Positions 36,051 through 49,547 of a stretch of 64,000 bases of DNA are shown piece by piece. The stretch spans positions 3,934,501 to 3,998,500 of the forward strand of contig NC_089442.1 of NCBI RefSeq assembly GCF_026210795.1, given 5' to 3'. The position numbers were made by a program, and so were the translations under genes. Below the pieces are notes generated by a model, which did not search any database, had not been told where the DNA came from, and was given only the letters and a program-made list of their open reading frames with translations. The stretch is from Rhizophagus irregularis (taxonomy: Eukaryota; Glomeromycota; Glomeromycetes; Glomerales; Glomeraceae). The first letter of the stretch is position 1, and each line of letters opens with the position of its first letter.

Positions 36051-36714
36051 ATAATTAGATCTATTATTACTTAATATGTGTAAATAAAAATAGCGTTATT
36101 TTTATTATGTATTTTAAACTTTCATTGTAAAAATTATTGTTTAATCAAAATCGGATAAATGACGGGTATGAATAAATCGAGGTTAAATAGGTTAAATAGA
36201 TCTATGATTATTAATCTTTTATGGATTGATAAGACTTTTTAAAAAAAAAGTCCGAGTTGGCTAAAGATATGTAACATATGTAACGTTTGTAACGTTTTAT
36301 CATGAAATAATTGAAATAATAAAAAAAAAAAATCGTAAAAATAATTGTATTAAAAAAATTGTTGGTTTTTTTTAAAAAAAAAATTTTAAAAATAAATTCT
36401 TATAGATTACGTAAAAAAAAAATAGATTTTTTTTTTCTGGTTATTTGAAAATAATAATAAATATTTTTTTTTAATTACGTTAGTGGCTGAAAAAAAAAAA
36501 GTTTTCGACAATGTAATTAATTCTCTTTTAATAAGATCTACTCAATACTCATCTACATAAAATTTAATGTGTGTATTACAAAATACAGGTTAATAAAAAT
36601 ACAATCTTTTTACGATTTTAATTGTAATGATGGATGATTTTCACACTCTATTAAAAAATTCCCTTTTTTACCAATTTTCCAAAATTTAACGAAATACTTT
36701 TTTTTTTTTCCCCA

Positions 36715-36835
36715 AAAAAAGAAATAAAAAAAGAAATAAAAAAAGAAAATAAAAAAAAATAAATAAAAAAATAAAAAAATAAAAATAAAAAAATAAAAAA
36801 AATAAAAATAAAAATAAGAATAAAAATAAAATTTT
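36715..36835. repeat. A-rich low-complexity tract
   Basis: Over 100 bp of almost only A, with single T (AAATAAA-type) and occasional G. A simple repeat. Confidence 0.85.
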
Positions 36836-37910
36836 ATCGTTAATCTTTAGCGAGTTTTTTTTTCAAGTTATTATTTATTTATGTTTTACCAAATTAATTT
36901 TACCAAAAATTTGAAAATTGGGGGAAACCCTTTTTTGGGATAAAAACATAATCTAGACCAAAACCGGATCACAAAACCTTTTCTTCGATCAATAAACACA
37001 CATGTGTTACACATACCAACTTTGCAGAACAAAAAAAATCGCTGTCGGTGCTGTTCGTCCCAAAAAAAAATATCAAAATCCCGAAAATTTAATTTTTCTT
37101 TCTTTAATCATCACTTGGATGAAAAAAAAGAAAAATATTTACTTGTATACAACGTTACTCATTGTGAATTAATTAATTTTCTGATTTTTTTTTTAAATGA
37201 ACAATAGAAAAAAAAAAAACAAATTATTTAAGGGGGATGTTAATGATTACGTAAGTTACTGTAAGGTTACAGGGAAGATACGGTTGAGTTACGGCATAGA
37301 TAAGTTAAGGTTGCTGTACAAAAAAAAAAAAAATTTTTTGAATTTCAAATATTTTTTAACGAGTCATCTTTGAAAAAAAAAAACTATTTGTACTAATTTG
37401 GTAAATTTTTTTAAACTTGAACATAACATGTTTATTATCATTTTTTACAAAGATTATCATTTATTTATTTATTTATTTATTTACTTTTTTTTTCTTTTCT
37501 TTTTTTTTTTTTTAATAATTACATTTAATTATTGCATACAATATTTAAGAAACAATTTATATATATTTAGTACAGTTTGTTATACTTTTTGGGAAAAATA
37601 GTACTTGGTTGCTACTTGCTACGATCATTTCACGTGATTTTTAAAAGAGCGGGAATTTTTAAAAAAGTAAAATTGAATAACAGATTTTCTTTCAAGTTAG
37701 CAAGAAATAGATTTATTTATTGATTGTTCTTTCGCAGAACAATGAAATCTCGCTTTTTTAGGTAGTAATTACCTGATTTTTGTAACGCTTTGTATCGCTT
37801 TAACTTCTTTTTCTTTAAAAAAAAAGAAAAAGGGGTTAAGATGGTTAATATTGTGAAAAAAATATATATTTATCATTGGTCCCATCAATACGCATTCAGT
37901 CTCATCTATC

Positions 37911-37970
37911 CCTAAATCTGTCCTAATCTGTCCTAATCTGTCCCATTCAGTCCTAATCCGTCCAATCTAG
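37911..37970. repeat. 10-bp tandem repeat TCCTAATCTG
   Basis: TCCTAATCTG and close variants (TCCCATTCAG, TCCTAATCCG) run head to tail about five to six times. The phrase is C-rich on this strand, unlike the flanking DNA. Confidence 0.75.
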
Positions 37971-40534
37971 TTCCCATATGTGAAAAAAAAATGATTATCT
38001 CATATTCTCATTATATGTAATGCAGGTACCTGGTCGCGTTCTTAAATGTAAGGCTAAAAAAAGTTGAATCTAACGCGCATTTATCACATATCACTCACAA
38101 TTAACTCACAATCATTTTAAAAATATTTCACAATCACTTCAATAACTCCCAATCACTTCTAAATCACGTAATCAAGAACATTTCAATTCGAATTCTATTC
38201 ATTCATTCCATTTATTTGCATTTATTTTCATTCATTTTTATTTGTTTTCATTTATGCGTACAATTTCATCATATATCCGCGTATTATATGTTACAACTTA
38301 AAAGAGAATAACTAAAAAAGGATATATATAAGATTCCTTAAAAGGATCTTTTATGGATTCAATGGACACCTAATGAATAATGAATATGCGAATTCTGTTA
38401 TACTCATTGTTTTTTCTTAATATTCTTTATTATTATTTACATTATTTACATTATTTAAAATTAACTATTAAATATTTTTTTAATTTTAATTTTTAAATTA
38501 AAACTTATATTTATTATTTTATAATAAAATTAAAGTAATTAATAACAGCATATACAGCATATACGAATAGCATATACAGCATGTATTTGATTCAACAAAG
38601 CCTTTTTTAACAATATCACTAATTGTTCTTTTTTTAAATCATTCCAGAAAAAAAAAATAGGAAAACTGTATTTTAAGCCATCTCTTAATAGTCGATTTAT
38701 ATTATACGTTTACAATAAACATATATATACGTATATATTAATTACATACGTATATAATGAAGAAAGAGTATTTAAACAAAGAACGGCAAATCACGTTTTA
38801 AAACTTAGCCTAAAATTAATTTTTTATTATAAGGTTAAATTAGGATTATAATAAAAATGGATTTAACCGATTTTGTTAAGGATCACACGTGGGTACTATA
38901 ATATGATTAATGCATGATTACGTTGCAACCGTTAAATCCCGTTACATTGTGTGGGCGCAGTCAATATATGTAAATTCTATATTTCGAACTTTTTTCTCCT
39001 ATGTTGGCTTGGTAGTTGGTTTAAAAAAATATGCATATGTTCATTGTTAATAACAATTGTCTTCTTTCTTTATTTACCCATTTTGTACTTAATCAAATCC
39101 ATGTTTGATTACATACAAGGAAAACAAAAAAAACAAACAAAATAATGCAAAAAAATGTATTTTCTATGTGATTGAGGCAAATTAAGGCAAGTAATTATTT
39201 TAAAAAAAATGGCCGAACTCCTAATTTAAATGTCGAAATTTTTCTTTCGGGATGTAACTCCTTAAATGAGATCATTCTTTTGAATCCTGATAAGAGATCA
39301 TAAATATTTATTAATTATTATTAATATTTAATATTAAAAAGATATCAAAGTTTTCCTTATCTGCACATGATATGATATGATTTGCCGTCTTTCGGAATTT
39401 ATGCAACAGTTATTCGGCCCAAATGTAGTTTACTCGGCTTAAATGTTGATACTCGGCCAAAAATGGTTCATCAAATCACATGCTTTAAATATTATTGGAT
39501 ACATATGATTAATTTCATTTTCAAAATGAGAATTTTTTCAAAGTTAAACAATATATAACATAAACAGGTTTATTTGACCATTGTTACTATTATTAAAATT
39601 TTGAAATTTCTATTATTAAAAAGTGAAAAAGAATCCAATCATAATTAAGAAAAGGATACTCCGAATGAGTAAAGAAAAAACAAATTACGTACATGACTCC
39701 TTTTTTATTTAATAGAACAATATTTAAAAAAAAATTTTTTTTTTTTATTATTATTTATAGCCTTTTTTTTTTAAAAAAAAAAAAATAGGAGTATTTATTG
39801 GTTATGTTGCCTGTACATGTGATATTTTAGTCAAAAAACTGAGGATTTTTACAGGCAAAGAAATTCATTATGGATAATTCTGGCGTTAATAAAACTTAAA
39901 GAATTATTGACGATAATTGACAGTTACGCCGCAAAAAAAAAAAAATCATGAAAAACTTTGACATCATAGGCTCATGGTTTTCAAACGGATTAACATATCA
40001 ATAATTAATATAATAATATAGTTTATCATTCCTCTTATTATCATACCTTTTTATGTACTTGTAGGGAAAATTTACTTAAAAATGATTATAAGGAAGAATT
40101 TTCCTTTCTAAGCAAATTTCTTCTATTAAGAACCTTTCTGCAAGAGTAATTAATTGATCGTACATACAATGATTGTTTTAAGCAAAAGAACAATTGTTTA
40201 TTTTAATTTATTTAATTTGTACTACATTGTACGCTTTATCCTCTTTTGCATTTATAGCGCTATTAATCACGTGATTGAATATCTTTAGAAAAATTTGTTT
40301 TGAAAGTTTTGAAAGTATAAGGTTATATTTAACATTTATAATGTAGTACCTCTGTTTAATAAGAATAAAATGTCTTTGTCGGACTCTTTGTAATTACCAA
40401 CCTAAGCGACATATGAAAATTTTAAAACAATCAATCTAATTTTAATAAATTTATTCGTTACTCACTTCTTTAAATTTGTTACTATTCACTATTTTGGTCG
40501 AGAAGTAATTTATTTACCGTAAAGCGTTCTGTAT

Positions 40535-41070
40535 AATTAGCCCCCTACATATAATATAATGTTCTTCCCCATAGTACCCGAGTATTACACTCCTACTATA
40601 CAAAAGAACGCTTGAATGCTTAGCCTCCTACGTATAATGTTCTTCCCTATAGTAATAAGTAAAGCAATTATGACTTCAATAATACAGTGGCTAACTTTCA
40701 CGACAAAATATAAAATATTCATCACAACGTTATAAACTAAGTTACGATATTCAGTGAAAGAACTTAAAGTTTCAACGAACTGCAATATTACTTCTAATAT
40801 TTAATTCACTTAAAAAGAAGCATTTTTAGCCAATTCTGTCATCAAGAATACGTTTATCACACTATTAATCTATTAATCTGCAAAGGAAATTATTTACTTT
40901 GCCTGTACTTTTATTTTGCAAATAGTAATCTACTGTCAACGAAAATATTATTAAATTAATATCTTGCACTCTTACTAAAACGTAAATCTCTTGTAGAATT
41001 GGCAGTTTGGCACTCCTACTAAAACGTAACTAACTTTCCAACCGAATATTTCTCGTAGAATTGTTATTGA
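40535..41070. repeat. Partial short duplications
   Basis: Two local duplications lie close together. CCTACATATAATATAATGTTCTTCCCCATAG (near 40542-40575) recurs as a CCTACGTATAATGTTCTTCC-type copy near 40626-40655. CACTCTTACTAAAACGTAAA plus TCTTGTAGAATTGG (from about 40968) recurs as CACTCCTACTAAAACGTAAC plus TCTCGTAGAATTG (to about 41063). Both look like imperfect duplications of unknown origin. Confidence 0.55.
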
Positions 41071-43856
41071 ATTCACGAAGAACGTTTCATTTCGCTAGAC
41101 TGAATTAGCTTCAAATGTCAAAAGTCAGACTATTTGTATGGTTGCCCTACTAAGATTGTTTCTTTTCACAAGTAATATTTATTGACTCGGGTGGTGAAAA
41201 TCATTGTCAAATTTTTTGATCGAGATCAACCAAAAATCGACTAACGATAAAATTCGATTAAATTTATACAATAATCGAATAATTAACTAAATAATTAATC
41301 GATTTATTTATCATAAATCGTTAAATTTATATAGTTTTGCATTTATTTACTCAGCATTGTTAATTTTATAATTTTATAGAAATCATTTCTGCCAAATTTA
41401 TCAAAGTTGCTAACTACTCATTTATTGATCAGCCGTCCATAAGTGTATTGCTGGAGCCTAGAGGTATTTGTTTATGAAATTTCATACTAATGGGCATAAT
41501 TTTTTTTAGACAAAACTTAAAATTGGGTTAAAAGATGTGCCAATTGTTGAGAAATTACATTATAATTATTTGTTGAAATATTATTTTATTTAAATAACCT
41601 CGCTTTTGCAGCTTTCTTAATGTGCTGAAGGCATAGCTGCACCCTAACACCTTCTCAAACAAAAACATGCTGATGAAATTGAACAAATTCTTTATGTCAT
41701 AGAAAGTGAACCAGTTGATTTAGATGCAGCGATTACTAGGCGAAATTGATAGAATCAGAAATAAAATTACGTTACAAAGTAGGTTCTAATTGTAATAAGA
41801 AATCAATAATGAAGCTAGTTCGTTACCATTTTCACAATTTCTGTCATTTTTCAAAAAAAAGTACACTAATGGAAATCCGACTTCGGCTAATATTGTATTT
41901 TTAGATTTTATGCGCAATAAATTATAATTACAGTATTTTATTTTTAATTAAAATCAAAGTACAATATTTTTTTTAATCACTTCGCATAGCAGTCGTGGCA
42001 TCAATACCAATTTTATGTATTTTTAAATTGAGAGTTTTGTAATACTATCTACGTGATATTATTTAGGGTGCATTCCTTATATTAAGTATTAACAATATTT
42101 CAATATTTTCCAAAATAAAAACATCTTAGGGGCACTTGGACTATGATCTTTTAAATATGATATGAACTTTTTTTTAGATCGTTCTGTGCAGAAAGTTCAT
42201 CCCGTTTGTGCCTATTTTACCCAATTTTCATCTACCAAAAGTGGAACTGTTTTAAGCCTAAAATCATGATCAATAAGTTGTTTCGAATCAATTTTTTCTG
42301 ATGGATTTCAGGTGAAATGGATACATCTGCGTAAAATATGTTTGATTTCTGCTATTTTGGATAATGCAAGATTCCCATTAATAGTGATTGTGATGCAACC
42401 TTTACAAGAAAATGATCTTATCTCGGTACTTATTAATATCAGAATATTTCTTTGGTTTTTTCACCTAAAAATCATTTTGAAGCAATCATACCAATAAGTA
42501 GTCTTTTTTTTTATGAAATAATACAATAATTAACAAAAAATTACGTAAATTAACTAATTAACTTACACCCACACATCAGATATTATTTTTACAGCCAGCC
42601 CATTCCTTAATATTGTTCAATATTGCCATTCAACTAATAATATTATTTATATTTTCAAATTAATCAGGCATAAAATCGTGCCTTATTTTTGAATTCGGCG
42701 CGCATTCCATTTTTTTTTACATCCTTTGCAAATATTGCACATGCTTCATCACATATTTATTTATTAATCTTTATATTCTTATTAATTCTAATGATACTAC
42801 CTTAGAATTATTATGAATATTAGTAATTTAATTGATTTGATATATGATGGAATTTTACTACGAATATTACAGATAACTTGGTCAATAATGTACGCAAATA
42901 AATTATTCAATATCAAACAAAATCTATAGGGAAATTCGATAATATTTTACTACAAGAGATCCCGCATTTTTAATATGATACTAATTTATTATTTTGTATT
43001 TTATAGGTTAAAATATTTAAAATATATTCTAATTTTAATATATTTGGAATATCTCAAAATCCAGATACAAACCTGATTCGTATAATCCTATAATCTTATT
43101 GAGAAAAAGGTAAGTAAAAATTAGAATAAACTTTAAAAAAACAAGGTAAATATTTTTAAAATATATAAATAAGAATTGAAGCATATTACAATTTCCTTTT
43201 CTTCTAATTACTATGGTACTAACAATGTATTATTCTTTCTTTAATAACAACAAAGAACAAGCATTCTATTTGTGGCGAATCACTATAGTTAACAAGGAAC
43301 TACTGTTTGTAATCTAATTGTCTAATTTCATTGAATGTCTATTATAAGGCCGCCTAAAGACAATCGCCCAACCGACCATCGTTACTCCTATAGTCGGATT
43401 CATGTGAGAGATACACGCGCAAATATGATCAGGTTAAAGAAATCCCCCATGAACCGACCTAGAATAGCGATGTAAGGCCCTAGAATATGAAAAAAAAATC
43501 TACAAAAGGAAAAAACAAAAAAAAAAAGAAACAAATGCAAAAAAGAAATTATTCTAACAAAAACAACTAGAAACTACATTATTGTCAATATTTTTAATAA
43601 TATATTTGTTATTGGAAGGGGTTTACTAATCTTGATAGTCTATAATTTCAATACTAAAATCCTGAACAGATCAAAATCCAAACAGTTGTAGAAAACTCAA
43701 CTGTATAAAATCCTGACAGTAATCAAATCCCGAAGTTTTAAAAAAAAAAATTTTTTTTTTTTTAAATTGTATTAGTTAAAAAAAATAAGGTGAATCTTAA
43801 AGTTTTATATTCAGCAATTTGCACATATTTTGTAGAATTTCAATCCCAATTGTATG

Positions 43857-45085
43857 AATTTTGTGACACAAAAAGAATGGAAACAAGTAGAAGTTCAAGC
43901 TGATATATGTTCGCCTTCGACCATGGTCATACACTTGAAAGATTTAACGTTGAAATTTAAAAAAATTTCGAAGTTCCATAATCAGGTTTTGTGCATTTCA
44001 TAGGAATGTCGTGAATGACTAGCTGGAATTTCTCACTGTTTTTCTTTATGGGGGGTCCAACTGGCCGAGAGCCATCGTAACGGGTCATTGTCTAACGTGT
44101 AAGCCAAAAACCTTGGTCAATTCTAGACAATGTGAAAGTCGATATGGTTATCTTAACACGGAGAGAAGGAGAGTGCGCTCATTTAAAGGATTAGTTCGAG
44201 ATCTTGTAAGCGATCTACGGTGATTTTTTATTGATTGCTACTGCGTCTTTGTACTTGATTTTCCCGTTTCACCAGGGTGTTGCACGCTGGAATCTGATAT
44301 AGAAAGTATTTTAACTTTCATAGATCCTAACAAAGAAGCAAAAGTGTCTTCTGGCATCATCTTGTGATAACATTCCTCTAGAAATTCGCCATCGATGTTG
44401 AAATGCATATGCAACCACAGGCTCCAATTTCTGATTATTTTAATGAGGGGCCTTCAGGCTTCAGCAGTTCAGTCATGTCACTTATTACGTAGAGAAGTAA
44501 TTCGAAGTTAGATAGGTCAAGAACGATACATTTACAAATAATTACAAAGTCACGTGGGATGAATTGTACACAACTATTCTGTGCGACAATAGATTTCTCT
44601 ATATCTACAAAAAAAAAATATCATTTTCCAAATTTTTGTCAGACTATTATATTATAAAGTAGACGACTACCTACAAAATTACTTTGCCAGAATTGTGGAA
44701 TCTCGACGATTTTGTTAATTGGTGCGGTTCAAGCGAGAAGCTCAAAAGTGACAAGGCAAAGATTCTTGATCACATAAGTAACTTGAGAAGACTGTTGATA
44801 ACAATTTGATTAAGGAGGATATACGGCAAAAGGCAAAGATTAATTTCAGGTGTATTATATATGGATAGCACATGTCTAGGATAGGATTATATGCATCGTT
44901 AAGCGACTGTTCGTTGTTTTTGTTGCTACAATCTGAAGAGGTAATGTGGACTGAACCGGAAGATCAACTGTTCGTTTGTCCTTTTCTTCAAGCCTCTTAT
45001 GAAACACTGGGACTGTTCGTTACCATGTGTTGGACTGTTCGTTCGTCACGGCCTTATATGCTCTTTAAAGCAATGAGGATTTGAT
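43857..45085 (+). pseudogene. Decayed coding remnant, unknown family
   Basis: Several protein-like stretches appear in different frames, broken by stops: FVTQKEWKQVEVQADICSP from 43857, LESDIESILTFIDPNKEAK near 44290, ITLPELWNLDDFVNWCGSSE near 44675, then KAKILDHISNLRRL. They are less AT-rich than the flanks and read like parts of one old gene, possibly the same one that continues to 47 kb. I do not recognise the family. No intact frame can be assembled with normal splice sites. Confidence 0.4.
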
Positions 45086-45131
45086 TTTTGTTTATGTATT
45101 ATTAGCAAATTAATCATTTCCTTCATGTTCC

Positions 45132-47050
45132 ATGATGGAAGGCATGGAAATCCTCAGAAACAACAACAACGAACAGCTTGAGATTCGTCATCATACCAAA
45201 CAGAAATTGGAATTGATTGAAAGTCAGAAGACTATTGAGCCCGCCGAAATCGAACGTATGAAGGTAGCTTTTTTTTGTTCTTTTAGACATGCAACATACG
45301 ATTTTCTTACTATAATAGTACGTTATTTGTACTAAATAATTTGATATGTAATATGTTACAGGTCACTCAATTACGGAACAATACAGAATCAGTAACAAAG
45401 ATCCATCAGCATGTTTGCTGATGGCTTTGTTGAACTTAGTAAAGAAAATACAAGAATACAAAACGCGTGTTAGAAGTTAGTGAAAGTAGCTCTAAAGCCT
45501 GTGAGTCTTTTTTTCGTATGATTTTTAAAGTATACAAAAATCAATAATCTTTCTTTTATGACAGGATGATGAAAACGCAGGTTATGAATCGGAGGAGTAT
45601 GATTTAAATGCAGATTACGAAATTAGGAGCCTCACACGGGTATTTTGGCTTTTTTTTTCAACTTTATGTATAATATTTTAATATTTTACTCATTCATACT
45701 TAATCTCCTAGAACGGGATATAGTTCCGCAGTAAGCTGCCGAGCATCTTGGCTGAACACCAAAAAAAGATAAAATCCAGCAGAGAATTACATGAGTTAGT
45801 ATGTCTTAATTGCATACTAGATCTCTCTGATGAGGAGGTGTATAAGTCTGTTAAAAAGTCTCTTAATAGAGATCAACTTAATCGAAAAAGTTATAACGAA
45901 GAAAAATTGGAAACCAACCTCCGAACTTGTACAACATGAGCAATTTACTGAGGGCGTGTGTACTCGAGCTATTGTGCGCAAGTCATATGTCTCCGGAAGA
46001 TGATCCTTACTATCATGAAGCTCATTATATCGCCCAACAAATATTAACGCATTTGTAAGTATTTTTTTTTATATTAATGTTGTGTATTTTTCATCCTATT
46101 ACTTATTTACTTATTTCCTATAAATAGTTCTGTTCGACTTGAAGTTCCAATGAGAGTCGAATATAAAGGCCACGAGTTAGAAAGAACTTTTGCCATCGAC
46201 ACCATAGTATATATCTTGAATCGATTATTTAGAATGCATCAAGACGAACTAGATGTTGCATGTAAATATCACTTTTATTAAAATTCGAAAGTTTTTAATT
46301 ATTAATCATACTAATCATTACTGTTTAACTAAGGGCTGAACAAACTACTCCAGACACAAAAGACCACAAATTTGATGGATTATACAAGGTAATCGGAACA
46401 ACCGGTAAAAGCCAGACCATAATTATAGTAGAATTTTCATATAGAAGAAAGGTACCACGTCCAAAAAAAAGACGGCGATCGGTTAAAATTATGTCGAAAT
46501 TCAATGAGAATTCTAAATAAACTATTAAAACTGTACCAAAAGAACGTGCATGAGTTTATATAGTGCAATCGTTTAGTAAGTATCACAATCAGAAGCCAGT
46601 TATGATAAATTCTTATAGACGGGTTTATCGAAGTTAAGTTTTTAGTTCGTCCAATCGCATCAATATATTTACTTTAACGCTTTATGTGTACCAAAATACC
46701 CACCTCCTACCTCCTCCTTGAAGACTTTGAACAATTTGCTAACGATTTAAAAGGCCTATTGAACTAGCAGGTAAAGGATTGAAATTAGATATTTATAGAT
46801 ATCTTGTTAGATACTTATAATAACTACTTTTGTGTGATATTACAGGTTGATGTCTTGTCAACGGTTAGGGCAGTAAATAAAAGCAATAACTTGGAGATAA
46901 AACAAGCGTAGATAATATTCTCCATTTGGCTTCAGTGGACGATATACTATTAAAGAAAAAGAAGGAGGAAAACAAAAATCAACCTTCATATCCTAAATCT
47001 CCATGCCCCTCGAAATTATCACCGTTGCGATTAGAACTAGGTTCTTTTTT
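45132..47050 (+). pseudogene. Frameshifted multi-exon gene, probably lineage-specific
   Basis: Exon-like pieces separated by plausible introns: MEGMEILRNNNNEQLEIRHH (45135), DDENAGYESEEYDLNADYEI (45566), SRELHELVCLNCILDLSDEE (45779), MSNLLRACVLELLCASHMSP (45937), SVRLEVPMRVEYKGHELERT (46131), DGLYKVIGTTGKSQTIIIVE (46376), DGDRLKLCRNSMRILNKLL (46472) and NILHLASVDDILLKK (46914), ending SPCPSKLSPLRLELG near 47043. Stops and frame changes (for example near 45415, 46530 and 46900) prevent an intact product. The order of pieces suggests a former soluble protein of 400-500 aa. The family is unknown to me. Confidence 0.5.
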
Positions 47051-48179
47051 TTTTACATTATAGCTTAGATTTTTGCTCCGTGTAATTATTAATTTACTTT
47101 CAAATATTTTTTCTTATCTGCATGTTGATGCTATAATCAATTGTAAATACATACGTAATATATATACATCAATTTATTCTGCCTCTAAATAAATGTTTTC
47201 TCACTGAGTGTTACAAATGCAATGCGCGTGATTTGTAAGGCTATCGTCAGGTCATGTTTCTGTACTTACAACAGTTATTTAGAAAGGTTTAATTAACATT
47301 ACTGTTCGATCAACCCAATGAGAACAAATTGTAACTACCTCTTCTTCGGAAACTGACACCGTGTTTTCTTTTCTTTCGGACTTTCGTTTCTCCTTTGATT
47401 ATCATCTACCACTTTACCTTTTCTTTTTGATGTGGTATTCGATAGCGATGCTGATTTCGACAACGTTATATTTCTTGACGTTTAACTGATTAAAATAGCA
47501 CGTGACCTAAATTGGTATAATTTATTTTTTTGCTCGTTTAGTAACCACAAATAGTAAATAGATAAACAGCACATGTTAAATTATCTTAATTGCTTATGAT
47601 TTTCATTAATTTAAAAATTTGTGATAGAAGTTCAGTTAAAATTCCTTACGCGGCATTTTATGTGTAATACAGACTTAAAAAGATTGTAACAAATAAAATT
47701 ATATAAATACCAAATGGGAATTACCTAAATGACAATTACGTGGAAGAATTTAATTAAGGCCTGTTTGGTGTTTTCCTGAGAGAAAAATTAGCCTGGAAAT
47801 ACAAGTACAGTACAAAGAGCAGAAAAGGACCAATAGCAGTTGATTAGAAATATGGAAAGGGGAGATATTTCATCTAAGGAAAAAACTAAATTTTTATGGG
47901 AATACATCAACGCGGAATTTATAAAATAATCAATATAAACTGAAGAGAGTGGCAGTAACAATAACAGAAGAAAGAGTATGAAATAGCTCTTTTGATAGAT
48001 TTAGATGAAGAATTATTTACTTCAAAGAATAAGATACAGTAGAATGTGTTTCGACGGAATAGACTCAGATTTAGACAAGAAAACTTTTGTCGAGTATAAG
48101 TTATTTGTATCGTATAGTTATTTAAGAAAATAAAGAAAAAAGTATAGTTATTAAAGAAAATAAGAAAAAAATATTTCAG
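47051..48179. other. Mostly non-coding, weak coding traces
   Basis: No gene. Traces such as a Lys/Ser-rich stretch on the minus strand (about 47460-47340, SNTTSKRKGKVVDDNQRR) and LLIDLDEELFTSKNK near 47990 (plus) suggest old coding DNA. Confidence 0.3.
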
Positions 48180-48800
48180 AAAATAATGAAGATAAGAAGA
48201 TTCAGACTGAAGGGAAAAAGGGAGAATCTGATCATCATGGAAAATGATCCAGCAAAGGATCCAAAGGAAGAAACGAATTCTATCAAGAAGAACGATGAAA
48301 AAAAATGGAAAGAAAGTTATTGAAAAAGTTGAGAAAGATAAAGGACAAAAGATAAGAAAAGAAGAGGAGCTGAAGATTCAATCTCTGAAGTTACCTAACT
48401 TGATCATCGAGAGGAAAGAAGGGAACGATATAGTGATAAAACGGCATATCTCCAAAAATCAATGATATCTTAAAAACAACGCTGTTGGTGAATGAAACAA
48501 AGGAAGAAACAGAAAAAACATTGGAACACAGCAAGCTACAACTTACGCTAGAGGAAGTCGTCGATACTGTGAACAAGTATAGAAAAAGTTAAAAGAAGAG
48601 AAACCTAGACCATATGCATTGTCATCTATTAATAAAAGTACATCATGCGAAATTGTGAAAGTTATTAAAGAATACAGGGAAACAGATAAGCCGGAATGTC
48701 AGACTAACGTAGAAGTTGAACAAAACCGCAAATCATGTGTTAATAATGTGGGAAGTATTTACCGTCATCAGCTATTAATATGAATGAAGATGGGGAAGGA
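48180..48800 (+). pseudogene. Frameshifted Lys/Glu-rich coding remnant
   Basis: Charged, helix-like protein segments continue across at least three frame changes: NDPAKDPKEETNSIKKNDEK (48243), QKIRKEEELKIQSLKLPNL (48349), LVNETKEETEKTLEHSKLQL (48485), PYALSSINKSTSCEIVKVIK (48611). Continuous amino-acid character across changing frames is typical of a decayed gene. The family is not recognised. Confidence 0.42.
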
Positions 48801-49491
48801 AAAAAAAGAAGGTCATGACAATGGGAATAAGAGAAACAATAGAGTCAACGTGTTTGGAGGACAGCATAGAGGATCAAGAGAAGAAGAATGACAAAGATAA
48901 TTATCAATTGCTACTGTAGTCGAAATCATTTCTTTCGATCATCAGCCGTTTCGATCATGTGATTCGATTGGGTTTTAAAATCGTCAGTTGGAAAATGACA
49001 CAGATGATCTAAAGTAGAACCTTATATGTAATAATATAGAAATTTCAAATTTATATAATTTAATAATCATGTAACATTATTTATTTTTTAATAACAATTT
49101 TAATCTAACTTTAACATTGAATCAACGTAGGTGCTCATCAAATAAAATCAAGTAATTTCTATTTAACTAACATGTTATCTGATGAATGTCATGTTCACCT
49201 ATTATTACCTGTTATTATATTATATAATTTTTTTTTTTTGGTTTACAGTTTCCGATATGCGATGTTGAAAAACTCGTTTTTTTGCAATGCATTAAACCTT
49301 ATTCGAAAACACATATGTAATCCTTGTAATCCCCCTAAAAAAATAAATAAATAAATAAATATAGATAAACGATCAAATTCAGAAAAAAAAAAATTTTTTT
49401 TTCTTAAATCATATGGTCTTTCGTCAGATTCACCTATAATTTTACCTATCTAATATTATTAAATGTAATGACAATCACAAATGTCACGGGG
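48801..49491. other. Non-coding AT-rich DNA
   Basis: Includes an AAATA-type run near 49341-49363. No gene is seen. Confidence 0.4.
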
Positions 49492-49547
49492 AACTGTGGA
49501 CAATGATTTTCACGGCACAGCCGTGAAAATCATGATATTCCACAGTT
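49492..49547. repeat. Perfect hairpin with second outer inverted repeat
   Basis: The inner arms ATGATTTTCACGGC (49503-49516) and GCCGTGAAAATCAT (49520-49533) are perfectly complementary around a 3-nt loop. The outer arms AACTGTGGA (49492-49500) and TCCACAGTT (49539-49547) are also perfect. TCACGG lies just outside both. This could be a tiny fold-back transposon remnant or a structured RNA/DNA element. No T-run typical of a bacterial-type terminator follows. Confidence 0.8.

Larger units (their letters stand above)
33940..43856. other. Ten-kilobase gene desert
   Basis: Very AT-rich DNA with long A/T homopolymers and microsatellites. Open frames here (for example 34623-34979 or 37398-37601) are homopolymer-driven, rich in Lys/Asn/Ile/Phe and without conserved motifs. 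A short stretch near 41677-41757 (plus) reads HADEIEQILYVIESEPVDLD and may be an old coding remnant. I found no tRNA, rRNA or snRNA by eye. Confidence 0.5.

Noticed and set aside
37398-37601. 67-codon plus-strand frame with long Phe/Tyr/Ile runs that could look like a membrane protein
   Set aside because: Encoded by TTTATT and poly-T microsatellites.
43370-43480. Less AT-rich stretch considered as a possible tRNA or small RNA
   Set aside because: No A box/B box pair or cloverleaf could be found by eye.
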